Positions 1 through 9,964 of a stretch of DNA of 64,000 nucleotides are shown here, one piece after another. The position numbers and the translations under genes were made by a program. The DNA is taken from positions 62,001 through 126,000 of the forward strand of contig NZ_JOEQ01000016.1 of assembly GCF_000721075.1 (NCBI RefSeq), in the 5' to 3' direction. The DNA is from Streptosporangium amethystogenes. GTDB taxonomy: Bacteria; Actinomycetota; Actinomycetes; Streptosporangiales; Streptosporangiaceae. Numbering within the stretch: position 1 is the first letter of the stretch; every line of letters starts with the position of its first letter. The notes under the pieces were generated by a model. It searched no databases. It saw nothing but the letters and a program-made list of their open reading frames with translations, and had not been told where the DNA came from.

Positions 1-32
1 GTCAGGGCCGAGGTGACGGAGCGGGGGACGGT

Positions 33-3000
33 ATGGCCACGGGCACGACCACCGACACGGTCAATCAGGGCGGACAGCCGACCCAGCAGGGTGCGGTCCG
101 TATCACCACGGACGTCAGGCCCGCCTGGGAGACCGACGGCCTGCCCGACTGGGTGCTGCACACGGTGATCCCGCTGCTGTCAGCCGGACAGAAGTGGCCC
201 GAGGCCAGCGAGAGCAAGTTGTCGGAGCTGGCCCAGGCACTGGAGGGGTTGAGCACCGGGCTCGAACCGTACACCGAGCCCGCGGGCAGGGCGGTCCGCA
301 CCGTCGTCACCAACCTGCAGATCCCGGCCACCGCCAACTTCGTCGGCCGCGCCCAGTCCCTGTACGGCGAGCAGGCCGGTCTGGCCGGCGTCTCCCGGAA
401 AGGGAACGCCTACACCGCGCAGGTCGACAACTTCGCCGTCGAGACGCAGTACTCCAAGCTCTCCATCAACGTGGCGTTCTGGGTCACGATCGTCGCCATC
501 GCCATCACGCTCTACGTCGCCTTCTTCACCGCCGGCTCGACCACCCCGCTGATCGGCCCGTACGCGGCGGCGGCCCGCTCGGCCATCAGCCGCATCCTGG
601 TCCGGCTGGCCACCCTCGCGGGCCGAGAGGCCGGTGCCGCCGGCCTGGCCCGGCTCACCGTGCTCAGCGGCGCGACCGGCCGAGGCCTGATCGCCCGGGT
701 GCTGGCCTCGCCGATCGGCAGGGAGCTCATCGAGGAGGTGAGCGAGGAGGTCTTCATCGACGGTATGGCCCAGTACCAGCAGATCAAGATGGGTACCCGT
801 AAGGAGTGGGACTGGAAGAAGTCCCAGGCCGCCGCCATCGGCGCAGGCACCGGCGCGATGGTCGGCATGGGGGTGGCCGGTCCGGTCTCCCGGATCACCC
901 GGGGCGTACCCGGTTTCGGGGGGCGGGCCCTGAGCACCGGCCTCAGCAACGTCGTGGGCTCACCGGCGGGCAGCTTCGTCGCCAACGGCCTGGTGTACGA
1001 CCAGTGGAGCAATCCGTTCACGGCTGACTCGATAACGGGCGCGTTCTTCGGCGGCGTCGGGCGTACCGGGACGACCAGCCCGTTCAACCCCGAGGTCTAC
1101 GTCGCGCTCGCCAACCCGAGCACGACCCTGGCCTCCGCCTACGACGCGGCGGCTCTCGCCGACGCCGCCCGTGTGGGCGCAGGCTCCGGAGGCGTGGCGG
1201 GCGGCTCCGGCGGCAGCGACCCCACCACCGGAGGTACGGGCGGTGGCAGCCCGGGTACGGCGGGTGTCTCCGTCCCCGGCGGCGGAGCCGGTTCCCCGAC
1301 AGGTGGCACCCGAGGCGGCGCTCCCGCCTCGACCGGTACCGCGGCCTCGCGAAGCGGCCAGGCCACCGCGGACCCGGCAGACCACGGCAGGCGCACCCCG
1401 CCCTCGGCGTCCTCGGCCGACGCGGACGGCACCCGGCGGGGCTCGCCGCGGACGGGCACCGACACCGACAGGCCGGTGACCACGACCCCGGACGCTCGGG
1501 AAGAGCAGGAGGAGCAGCAGGAAGGCCAGGAACCGAGAGCCACGTCGAGCACGCCGGACGGGTCCGCCGCCCAGACCACGTCCGCCCAGACGACGTCGGC
1601 CCAGACCACGTCGGCCCAAGCCGCTCCGGACCCGGCATCGGCCGCGCAGGGCACGACGACTCCGGACACGGGCGACACCAGCCCCGCGGCCGCGCCGGAT
1701 GCCCGGACCGACACCACCACCCCGGCGGCGTCCGACAGCACCGCCGCCTCGGACGGCACCGGGGTGGACACGGGCACCTCCGACGCGGCGCCTCGGCCTG
1801 AGACCCCTCCGCCCGCCGATGACACCACCTCGCCCCCCGATGCCGCCCCGACCTCCGACGCGGCCCGGCCTGAGATCCCCTCGCAGGCCACCACCGACAC
1901 CGCACCGGCCGGTGACACCGACACCACGCCAGACACCGGCACGACCCCCGACACCGCGCTCGCCCAGGGCCCGGCGACCCCCCTCGCCGGCAGGGTCAGG
2001 GACGCCGTCAACCAGGTGCTGGCCGACGGGTATCCGGACGCCGTGCTGCTGCCCGACGGGAGCCTCATCGTCCCGCTCGCCGGGACCGACGTCGTCGTCC
2101 CCGCGACGGCGGTGGCCCGGGTGCGGGGTCAGCTGGAGCAGCGTGCGGCGCAGGCCGACGACGACACGCTCCGCACCGAGGCGCGGGCCCTGCTCGACGA
2201 GGAACTCGTCACCCGCGTCACCTCCGACGACGACGTGTACGCCGCCCTGCTCGCCGCCGCGCAACCCGCCGGTCTCAGGGCACACGGCGCGCTGCAGCGC
2301 CTGGCCCCGAACGCCGTCAAGCTCGCGGACGGTTCACTGCTCGTGTCGGACGCGTCGGGTGACTACCTGATCACCGCCGAGTTCCTCGGGCGCCTCCGCT
2401 CCCTGCTGGAGGCTTCGGCCCACGCCGACCGGAGCCCGGCCACGCTGCGGACCCAGGCGCTCGTGGCCCTCAACGGGACCATGGCCTTCGGCAAGGACAC
2501 CTCTCCCGCTCCCGCGCGGGTCACGAGCCGTCCCGGCACGGTCACCTCGCGGCCGATCGCTCACACCAGGTATGTCACCGATGGCCGCCCCGCCGGACCC
2601 GACCTCAGTCTCGACGAGGTGCACGCCGCGATCGACGAGCTGCTGGCGTCGGACTTCCTGACGCAGGAAGTGCGGGGGTGGGAGTGGTCCGCGGACGGCT
2701 CGACGCTGCTGGTGCGGACCGAAGACCACGGTGTCCAGCATTTCCGCCCCGACGTCGGCGGCGTGCGCTCCGGCAACATGGCCGAGACCGATGTCAGGAC
2801 CGGAGACGAGACCGATCCGCACCGGGTCCGCTTCACGCCGGGCATGGCCGGCGACCAGGTCGCGCGGGTCTGGCTGCACGAGATCACCGACACCCTGCAG
2901 CGGGTGGCCGCTCCCCCCGCCGCCAAACAGGGCGTCATCCGCAGGATGCTCCCCGGCAGGTCACGGCCGGCGACCGTCGACGAGTGCGTGACCGCGCGAC

Positions 3001-6000
3001 TCAACGAGCACGCCTTCCTGGCCCGCAAGTGGCTGGCGGCGGCGACGCCGGCCGAGAAACGGCTGCTCCAGGTCGACCTGGACGGGGTGGCCCGCGAGCT
3101 ACGCGAGCACGGGCAGGTTCCTCCAGTTCTGCCCTGGAGGCCGATCACGTCCGAACGGCCGGCTCACACGCCCGCCGTACCGACCCAGACCCCGACGGCC
3201 GACGAGCTGCGGACGTTGATCGACGCGGTGACCCTGGCCGAGGCCGAGCTCAGGGGGCAGGTCGCCGCGCACCAGGACAGCGCGCAGCAGGCCGACCTCG
3301 CCGCGAGGAAGGCCAAGCACGAGGCCAAAGAGATCTCCCGCATGCACGACCAGGGCAAGGACGCTCGGGCCCGTGCGAAGCGGAAGGAACGCGATGGGCA
3401 CCGCGCCAAGCAGGGCAGGCATCTGCGGATCGCCCAGGCGTACTCACAGGCGCTGTCCAGGGCGGAGGCGACGCGGCAGGCCTACGAGACCGCGCTCGCC
3501 AGAGTGAAGTTCGCGGCCAGGGCGACCGGACAGGAGGCCACGCTGGCCCGAGCCGGCGTACGCGCCGGGCTGACCGTGGCGGGCGAGCGGCACGCGGAGT
3601 ATCTGGCGGCGGTGCAGGAGGCGCTCCCGCAGGCGATCGCCCTGTCCAGCGCGCTTCCGACGGGGAGGCTGCCGCACCTGACCGCGCTGACCGACAGGAT
3701 CAACGACGGGCTGGCCGAGCGGGGGATCGGCCGCCGGTTCACGCCCGAGGAGCTGCAGCACATCCTGCGCGCCGACTTCCGCAAGATCGTATCCGTGGAC
3801 GGCATGGTGATGCGGGTCGGTGAGGGCAGGTCGACGGCCGAGCTGAAGATCAAGCTCACCCTCTCCGACATGGTGGAGATCCTCGACCCGGCGATCAAGG
3901 CGTCCGAGATCATGCTCGGTACCCTGCCGCAGGGCGGCCAGTCGATCCGCTCCACCGAGGCCGGCAGCGGTGGCCTGTCAGTGGGGTTCAACACCGGAGT
4001 GCTCGCCCCGCTCCTCCCCGAGGGAAGCCTGTCCCAGGCCGTGGTCCAGACGGTGGGCGTCGCCGTCGGCGCCAACGCCGGGCGCGGCTGGTCGCGCGGC
4101 CCCAGCGCCGCCGAATACTCCCTGGAAGGGCAGGTGGAGGACGACAGGGGCGAGTCCATGCTGTTCGACGCCGCCGCCACCTGGGAGGTCCATATCCGCA
4201 CCTCCCGGGAGGACGGCTGGCAGGAGGTCGCGACGGTCGGCTCGGGCAACCCGGAGGACGCCGCCTCGCAGCGTCTCTGGATCTCGCACGTCTACGCCGA
4301 CCAGCCGCCGAGCAGCACGGTGACCATCGATCCGGCCACGCGGACCGACGCGCTGCCCCAGCACGTCCCCGGCGACATGTCCGGCCTGAACGAGCTGGCC
4401 GAAGACGTCATGGGAAAACTCGGCGAGAAGCACACCGACATCGGCGACATCACCCGCGACAACATCCACACGATCATCACCAAGGAACTGCCCGGCAGAC
4501 TCGGGGAGGCGGTTAACGACCCGCACGGGATGATACGTGTCATCACCGACCCGCACGGCCGGCCCATCGCCACCGTGACGATCAACTCCAGGCCGGTGTG
4601 GCAGCTGGCCACCCCGGTCGGTCAGCCCAGTCGCGACCAGTGGCAGGAGCTGCTGCGGGTCGGTTTCTCCACCGCCTCCGGCAGCGAGTCGTTCGGCGGT
4701 TCCTTCGGCGGGTCCCTCTCGGCGAATCCCACCGTCCCCGGACTGGTCGACGTCAACGGGCCCGGTGACTACGACCCGACGCTCGGACCGGGCGCGAACG
4801 GCTCCCGGTCGGTCTCCCGATCCGAATCGGCGTTCGCGAACGGCCAGGCGATCCACCCGGGCGTCCAGCGCTACACCGGGCACACCCAGGGTTACCGAAT
4901 GGTGTTCCAGCACGAGGTCTCCGTGCACCTGGTGGGTGACGCCAGACCGAGGCCCACGGTCCGGGGCGAGAGCACCGCGCTGCTCCGGATCCCCGAGACG
5001 GACGCCTACCGCTACGGCCTGCCCGTCGACAGCGCGGCCCTGCTCCGTGACGCCAAGGGGAGGCCACTGCTCGACGCCAACGGCGACGAGGTGCTCAGGG
5101 ACGACCCGGTCAGGACCCCCCCGCCGGGTCGGCTGGGCAAGATCCCATCCTTCCTCGGTGACGGTCCCGGTCAGATGAAGGGCGTGGGCCCGGGCCAGGT
5201 GCAGCGGCTGACCGGGGAGGACAAGCTCACGAAGGACCTCCTGACGGAGCTCGGTGACCTCGGCGTGGTCCCGAAGTTCGACGCCGACGGCATTCCGATC
5301 TACTCCGGCAACCCGCTGGAGCGGGCCGCCCAGATGATCAACCTGCGCGAGGTGCTCGAACAGCTCGCCGCGGCGCGGCTGGAGACCGGCTACGACCAGG
5401 CGGCCCAGGACGGCATCCTCTTCAGCCTGGTCCGCTACGGGTGGAACGCGGCGCCCGAGACCTACACGGTGCGGATCCGGCTGAAGCAGGACTTCGACAA
5501 CGCCACCTTCGTCGGGCGCACCGACGCCCAGGCCGTGGTCAACCTCGACATCGGCTCCGACACCGCGGGCCGTTCCAGCGGCCGGTCGTGGAACGCCGGC
5601 GGCGGAGTCTCTCTCGGCAGCAAGGAGGGCCCCGCCGAGGGCGAGGACGGGCTGACCGGCAACGTCGGCGTCAGCGGCGGCGGCAGCCATAACCGTTCGA
5701 TCGGTTCGAGTGCCGCCGTCACCGTCAACCGGGTGACCCTCGTGGAGAGCAACGGCGAGGTCGCGCTCTTCGACGTCGGCCACAAGCTGACGGCCGAGAT
5801 CATCCACCGGGGCGAGACGGTGTCGAAGCTGGAGGCGGACGGCAGCGCCCGGCTGGGGTTCGCGGCCGACCTGCTCCCGCTCGCGAAGGCACCGGCCCCC
5901 CATCCGGTCGGCACACCTTCCGAGGAGATCCTGAGCAGGGCGACGCTGCTGCACATGGACACCACCGGCATGCTCGATGCGGCGACCCGCGTGCTGCCCC

Positions 6001-9000
6001 GTGGCATGCGCGCCGACTCCGCCGCCTACCACCACCTCGCCGCGTTCACCAATGTGCGGAGCCTCATTGCGCATCCGGAGTGGCGCAGCACGCCGTACCG
6101 CAGCGGAGCGAGCGTCCGCCCCCAGGGCGCGTTGCCCACCCAGGCGGCACTGTCGATCACGGGCGCCTTCGGCGAGGCGGAGCTGCTGGGCGCGGTCGAC
6201 CTGGTGGTCGGTGACATCAACCTCACCCTGGGCAGCGCAGGCATCTCCTGGGGCGGGTCCTGGGGCCACTCCGCGGGCACCTCGGGCAGCCTGTCGGACT
6301 CCGACGGCGGCGCCACCTCCAGCGACGGCGGCGGTGCCAACCACTCCCGCTCGGCCGGCCGGTCCGGATCGCACTCCGAGCTCGACATCTGGGGCCGGGA
6401 GCGGCTGACCATCGAGACCGGCAAGCAGTACATCTTCCGCAGCCAGGTGAGCTTCGCCCTCACCGGACAGGAAGGCCACGCCAACCCCTCCGAACTGGGC
6501 GGTAGCCTGCCCGGCACGTCCTCGACGACCCAGCACGACGGCCGGACCGTCATCTACTCGATCCCCGAGTACGACGCCCTGACCCTCTATACCGACGGCA
6601 AGCTCGACCTGCCTCTGCATCAGGTGGCCGACGCGGTGGAGAGGTTCCGCAACGGCAGCATGACACTCGACCGGACCCTCGCGACCTCGCTGCTCCAGAA
6701 ATATCTGCTGGAGCTGGGCAAGGCCCGTAGCGCGGGGCAGGACACCGGCTTCGCCGACCGCCACACGCCCGAGGCGTTGATCGAGGCGCTCGGGAAGGTG
6801 AGCGACCTGGCACAGACGGTGGCCGACTCACAGGGCAAGAACGCGGAGCAGTGGCTCAAGAACGCGTTGAGCCGTTCGGCGGACCTGGTGAGGACGTTGA
6901 GCCGGGTCCAGGTGGCCCCGCACTACGCGCAGACGATGGGCATGAGCCTGGTGGAGTCCTTCAGCGTGAAGGACTCCACCGGCAAGCCCGTCTCGATGCT
7001 GGACGCGGGGCGAGCGGCCGTCAACGAGGTCGCGCCCAGAGCGCTCGCGGCCAGCCCCATCATGAGCAGCAGTCTCAGGGGAGACCTCGCTCTCGACCGG
7101 GTCGAAGGGCACCTCGACGCGATGCTCAGCGAGCGGGGTTTCGTCAAGAGCTACGAGACGCTGGCCGATCCGAACACCGGCAGGGCCGAGCTGGTCACCG
7201 TCCGCGCGCGGCTGGTGCCCAAGAACCCCGACGCCGCCGACGAGGCGACGCTGCTGGGCCACACCTCCGACGCGGGCGTCATCCAGCAGGACTACGGCTA
7301 CCGGGAAGTCGCCAACTCCCGCTCCTACAACGGCTCCCACGGCTTCGGCGCGGAGAACGGCCACTCCGGCACCGACAACGGAGGCACGCGCGGGACCGGG
7401 ACCGACCGGGGCCGCTCGTTCTCGGCGTCGAGCACCGAGCAGCACACGAAGATGCAACGGACCGCGCAGTTCAACGGCCTGGACCGGATTCAGCAGGAGT
7501 TCACGCTGGTCGTCGAGGTCGAGCGCACCCCGGTACGCAGAGGCCCGGTGCGGAGCCGGGTGCGCGCCGGGGTGGACCGGGTCAAGGGCCGGCCCGCCAG
7601 TAGGGCGGAGTTCAGATACGACGCCACGCTGGCCAGGCGACTGCCGACCGGTATGACCAGGCCGGTGGACGACAGGCAGCCGGAACCGGCGCCGGTGATC
7701 GACCCCCGGCGGGTGGAGGTGCCGCCCGCCCACTATGTGAACTCGGTGCAGGCGGCCTCGGACCCGCGGACGGGCCGCAGTCTGTTCGAGGTGATCCAGC
7801 GGCAGCTCGCGTCGATGCTCGGCGACGCGGTCTCCAGGGAGCAGAGCGCCAGGCTGGACGCCCGGCTCCTGCCGGTGCCCATGGCCGCCGCGTTCGCGCG
7901 GATGGCCGGGCCCGGCGGGCACGAGCTGGTCCGTGTGGTGCGCAAGGGTTTCCGCCATCAGGGGGTGGACGTCCGGGTCGAGACGCGCCTGTCGGACCTG
8001 CAGGTCGTGGCCGGCCCCTTCGACGCCGAGATCGGTGAGGTCGACCGGGTGATGAACGTCGCCGGCACGTCGGTCTCGCGCGGCCGCCTGTTGCCCGTGA
8101 GCGGCAGCACGGGCGGGTCGCAGGCCCAGACCGGCACCAATGTCGGCGTCTCACGGGGTGAGCAGGCGTCGGAGGGCGTCTCCAACTCCAGCGGCGTGCG
8201 CAAGGAGGCCAGCAAGTTCGAGAAGGGCAAGGCCGTGACCGTCCGCGTCCGGGTGGACTACGACCTCACCTTCCAGCACAAGGCACGCCTGCCGGACGGC
8301 AGCGAGAAGCCCGTCAAGAACCCGGTCCGGATGCCCGGCGCCGCCTCGGGCTTCGCCTATGTGACCGTCTTCGAGGCCGACCTGGCGGAGATGAACGCCA
8401 GGCTGGAGGCCGGACTCGGAGTCGGCACCGACTGGGGTTTCGACGACGGGACCCAGCCGACCTTCCGCCACGTGCCCGCCCAGGACCGCCAGGGTCTGAT
8501 CGACCAGCTCACCGACGCCCGGGTGGCGGCCCGCGAACGGCATGCCGTCGTCCGGGTCGCGGTGCGCGAAGGAGGTGTCACACACCGCTATCTGGCGGCC
8601 CCCGACGGCTCCCTGCACAGCGAGATGCCCGACGGGGGCTTCGCCCAGGCGATCGCCACGCTGCCGCCCCGGCCCCTCGCGGCGGCGGCGCGCCACGGCC
8701 TCGACCTGCGTTCGATCTTCATGACCTCGGCCGTCCCGGGCACCTTCACCGACCAGGTGGCGGCCGCGCTGGACAGCCGCCTCACCGACGCGGTCGCCGC
8801 GCTGCCACCCGGCGTGCGGGCCGCGGCGGCGCGGCGCGACCTCGACCTGCGCCTGATCTTCATGACCTCGGCCGTCCCGGGCACCTTCACCGACCAGGTG
8901 GCGGCCGCGCTCAACGACAGCGCCCCGCCCGTCGACCCGGACAAGCCGATCTGGCCTGTTACAGGGGAGACCGGCACCGCACCGCAGGGTGGCGGCACGG

Positions 9001-9938
9001 TACGGGGCGGCAGCGTGGCGCAGGGCGGCGTCAGCGCGCCTTCGCCGGCGCTGCCCGGCACCCCGTTCGACACCCAGGCCAGGCCCGCCGGACAGTCCGA
9101 CCTGTCCGTGTCCGAGGTCGTCGGCCAGGACATCTCGGTCGCCGACCTCGGCGGCGCGGTCACGTCGCTCGGCTGGACGACCGGGCAGGGCACGGAGATC
9201 ACGCCGGGGGTACCGCTCGACGTCGCGATGCTGGCCGTGGGCATCCCGGCCCGCGGCGCCGTGGCCGAGGGCGTCCAGTACGCCCGGGTGGCCGTGGGCG
9301 AGCCGGGTGACGGCCTGATCGGCCGCACGGATGTGCGCGCGGGCACCTTCGAGGAACCGCACCTCATCTGGATCGCCCCGCGGACCGACCCCGCCGTGGT
9401 CTCGGCGGTGCTCGTGCACGAGATCTCGCACGTCGCCCAGGAGCACGCGGCGACGGTGGCGGGGACGCCGCAGGGCGTGGTGCGGACCTCGCTGTCGGAG
9501 CAGGCCGAGAGTACCGACCACTGCCTCACCCCGCGCCTCAACGAGCACGCCCACCTGGCACGCAAGTGGCGGGCGGCCACCGAGGCGGACCAGCGACTCC
9601 GCCTCGCCGAGGCGATCGACGCCGTCGCGGCCGACATCGACCGGCGCGGGCACACCCCGCCGGCACCGCCCTGGGGTTCGGGGCCGAGGGCGGCGCCGAC
9701 GGTACCGAGGCAGAGCAGGATCGCGGAGCTGATCAACGGCGGGGCCAGGCCGGCGGCAGGCGCCGCCTCGGTTGACGGCTCGTGGTCGCGCCTGAACGAC
9801 TATCTGGAACGCACGCGCCCCATCAGCAACGGCACCAGCTGGTACCCCCCGGAGGAGGAGAAGCCGGAGTGCCTGTGCCCCCAGGACGGGCCGTGTGAGT
9901 GCGGTCTGCGGAGGAACGCGTCGGTGGCCGAGGCATGA
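33..9938 (+). CDS. Giant CpnT-like / polymorphic-toxin-like protein with C-terminal HExxH module (3301 aa)
   Basis: Seen: residues ~20-390 resemble the WXG100-like N-terminal domain of CpnT-type proteins, with a hydrophobic segment at ~146-169. A Pro/Thr/Ala/Asp-rich linker follows (~390-650), then globular sequence with HEITD at 949-953, a charged coiled coil (~1058-1166), six Gly/Ser-rich segments (near 1312, 1553, 1847, 2069, 2429 and 2682) each leading into beta-strand-like sequence, a 47-residue tandem repeat (~2890-2960), and a final module with HEISH at 3129-3133. Both HE motifs are followed ~40 residues later by RLNEHAxLARKW (989 and 3168), so the module is duplicated; the first copy lacks the second His. 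The tail is Cys-rich (C3280, C3282, C3288, C3290). Known: such N-termini occur on type VII-secretion substrates. Inference: a secreted effector with a zinc-metallopeptidase-like end. The target is unknown. The start follows a G-rich stretch. Confidence 0.8.
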   Translation: MATGTTTDTVNQGGQPTQQGAVRITTDVRPAWETDGLPDWVLHTVIPLLSAGQKWPEASESKLSELAQALEGLSTGLEPYTEPAGRAVRTVVTNLQIPATANFVGRAQSLYGEQAGLAGVSRKGNAYTAQVDNFAVETQYSKLSINVAFWVTIVAIAITLYVAFFTAGSTTPLIGPYAAAARSAISRILVRLATLAGREAGAAGLARLTVLSGATGRGLIARVLASPIGRELIEEVSEEVFIDGMAQYQQIKMGTRKEWDWKKSQAAAIGAGTGAMVGMGVAGPVSRITRGVPGFGGRALSTGLSNVVGSPAGSFVANGLVYDQWSNPFTADSITGAFFGGVGRTGTTSPFNPEVYVALANPSTTLASAYDAAALADAARVGAGSGGVAGGSGGSDPTTGGTGGGSPGTAGVSVPGGGAGSPTGGTRGGAPASTGTAASRSGQATADPADHGRRTPPSASSADADGTRRGSPRTGTDTDRPVTTTPDAREEQEEQQEGQEPRATSSTPDGSAAQTTSAQTTSAQTTSAQAAPDPASAAQGTTTPDTGDTSPAAAPDARTDTTTPAASDSTAASDGTGVDTGTSDAAPRPETPPPADDTTSPPDAAPTSDAARPEIPSQATTDTAPAGDTDTTPDTGTTPDTALAQGPATPLAGRVRDAVNQVLADGYPDAVLLPDGSLIVPLAGTDVVVPATAVARVRGQLEQRAAQADDDTLRTEARALLDEELVTRVTSDDDVYAALLAAAQPAGLRAHGALQRLAPNAVKLADGSLLVSDASGDYLITAEFLGRLRSLLEASAHADRSPATLRTQALVALNGTMAFGKDTSPAPARVTSRPGTVTSRPIAHTRYVTDGRPAGPDLSLDEVHAAIDELLASDFLTQEVRGWEWSADGSTLLVRTEDHGVQHFRPDVGGVRSGNMAETDVRTGDETDPHRVRFTPGMAGDQVARVWLHEITDTLQRVAAPPAAKQGVIRRMLPGRSRPATVDECVTARLNEHAFLARKWLAAATPAEKRLLQVDLDGVARELREHGQVPPVLPWRPITSERPAHTPAVPTQTPTADELRTLIDAVTLAEAELRGQVAAHQDSAQQADLAARKAKHEAKEISRMHDQGKDARARAKRKERDGHRAKQGRHLRIAQAYSQALSRAEATRQAYETALARVKFAARATGQEATLARAGVRAGLTVAGERHAEYLAAVQEALPQAIALSSALPTGRLPHLTALTDRINDGLAERGIGRRFTPEELQHILRADFRKIVSVDGMVMRVGEGRSTAELKIKLTLSDMVEILDPAIKASEIMLGTLPQGGQSIRSTEAGSGGLSVGFNTGVLAPLLPEGSLSQAVVQTVGVAVGANAGRGWSRGPSAAEYSLEGQVEDDRGESMLFDAAATWEVHIRTSREDGWQEVATVGSGNPEDAASQRLWISHVYADQPPSSTVTIDPATRTDALPQHVPGDMSGLNELAEDVMGKLGEKHTDIGDITRDNIHTIITKELPGRLGEAVNDPHGMIRVITDPHGRPIATVTINSRPVWQLATPVGQPSRDQWQELLRVGFSTASGSESFGGSFGGSLSANPTVPGLVDVNGPGDYDPTLGPGANGSRSVSRSESAFANGQAIHPGVQRYTGHTQGYRMVFQHEVSVHLVGDARPRPTVRGESTALLRIPETDAYRYGLPVDSAALLRDAKGRPLLDANGDEVLRDDPVRTPPPGRLGKIPSFLGDGPGQMKGVGPGQVQRLTGEDKLTKDLLTELGDLGVVPKFDADGIPIYSGNPLERAAQMINLREVLEQLAAARLETGYDQAAQDGILFSLVRYGWNAAPETYTVRIRLKQDFDNATFVGRTDAQAVVNLDIGSDTAGRSSGRSWNAGGGVSLGSKEGPAEGEDGLTGNVGVSGGGSHNRSIGSSAAVTVNRVTLVESNGEVALFDVGHKLTAEIIHRGETVSKLEADGSARLGFAADLLPLAKAPAPHPVGTPSEEILSRATLLHMDTTGMLDAATRVLPRGMRADSAAYHHLAAFTNVRSLIAHPEWRSTPYRSGASVRPQGALPTQAALSITGAFGEAELLGAVDLVVGDINLTLGSAGISWGGSWGHSAGTSGSLSDSDGGATSSDGGGANHSRSAGRSGSHSELDIWGRERLTIETGKQYIFRSQVSFALTGQEGHANPSELGGSLPGTSSTTQHDGRTVIYSIPEYDALTLYTDGKLDLPLHQVADAVERFRNGSMTLDRTLATSLLQKYLLELGKARSAGQDTGFADRHTPEALIEALGKVSDLAQTVADSQGKNAEQWLKNALSRSADLVRTLSRVQVAPHYAQTMGMSLVESFSVKDSTGKPVSMLDAGRAAVNEVAPRALAASPIMSSSLRGDLALDRVEGHLDAMLSERGFVKSYETLADPNTGRAELVTVRARLVPKNPDAADEATLLGHTSDAGVIQQDYGYREVANSRSYNGSHGFGAENGHSGTDNGGTRGTGTDRGRSFSASSTEQHTKMQRTAQFNGLDRIQQEFTLVVEVERTPVRRGPVRSRVRAGVDRVKGRPASRAEFRYDATLARRLPTGMTRPVDDRQPEPAPVIDPRRVEVPPAHYVNSVQAASDPRTGRSLFEVIQRQLASMLGDAVSREQSARLDARLLPVPMAAAFARMAGPGGHELVRVVRKGFRHQGVDVRVETRLSDLQVVAGPFDAEIGEVDRVMNVAGTSVSRGRLLPVSGSTGGSQAQTGTNVGVSRGEQASEGVSNSSGVRKEASKFEKGKAVTVRVRVDYDLTFQHKARLPDGSEKPVKNPVRMPGAASGFAYVTVFEADLAEMNARLEAGLGVGTDWGFDDGTQPTFRHVPAQDRQGLIDQLTDARVAARERHAVVRVAVREGGVTHRYLAAPDGSLHSEMPDGGFAQAIATLPPRPLAAAARHGLDLRSIFMTSAVPGTFTDQVAAALDSRLTDAVAALPPGVRAAAARRDLDLRLIFMTSAVPGTFTDQVAAALNDSAPPVDPDKPIWPVTGETGTAPQGGGTVRGGSVAQGGVSAPSPALPGTPFDTQARPAGQSDLSVSEVVGQDISVADLGGAVTSLGWTTGQGTEITPGVPLDVAMLAVGIPARGAVAEGVQYARVAVGEPGDGLIGRTDVRAGTFEEPHLIWIAPRTDPAVVSAVLVHEISHVAQEHAATVAGTPQGVVRTSLSEQAESTDHCLTPRLNEHAHLARKWRAATEADQRLRLAEAIDAVAADIDRRGHTPPAPPWGSGPRAAPTVPRQSRIAELINGGARPAAGAASVDGSWSRLNDYLERTRPISNGTSWYPPEEEKPECLCPQDGPCECGLRRNASVAEA
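8714..8911 (+). repeat. In-frame 141-bp duplication inside the giant gene
   Basis: A 57-base stretch at 8714-8770 recurs without a mismatch at 8855-8911, exactly 141 bases (47 codons) later. The flanking codons are similar but diverged. The encoded unit contains the motif IFMTSAVPGTFTDQVAAAL twice. The identity at synonymous positions suggests recent duplication or gene conversion. Confidence 0.9.
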
Positions 9939-9964
9939 TGGGAGCTTCCAAGGAGGAGATGGTC

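Noticed and set aside
1560..1630. Short tandem repeat encoding SAQTTSAQTTSAQ
   Set aside because: It is ordinary low-complexity linker sequence of the giant protein and not a regulatory or mobile element.
3978..6764. A very long open frame (over 900 codons) on the minus strand opposite the giant gene
   Set aside because: High-GC codon bias keeps antisense frames open; its translation has no domain and mirrors the third-position GC of the real gene.
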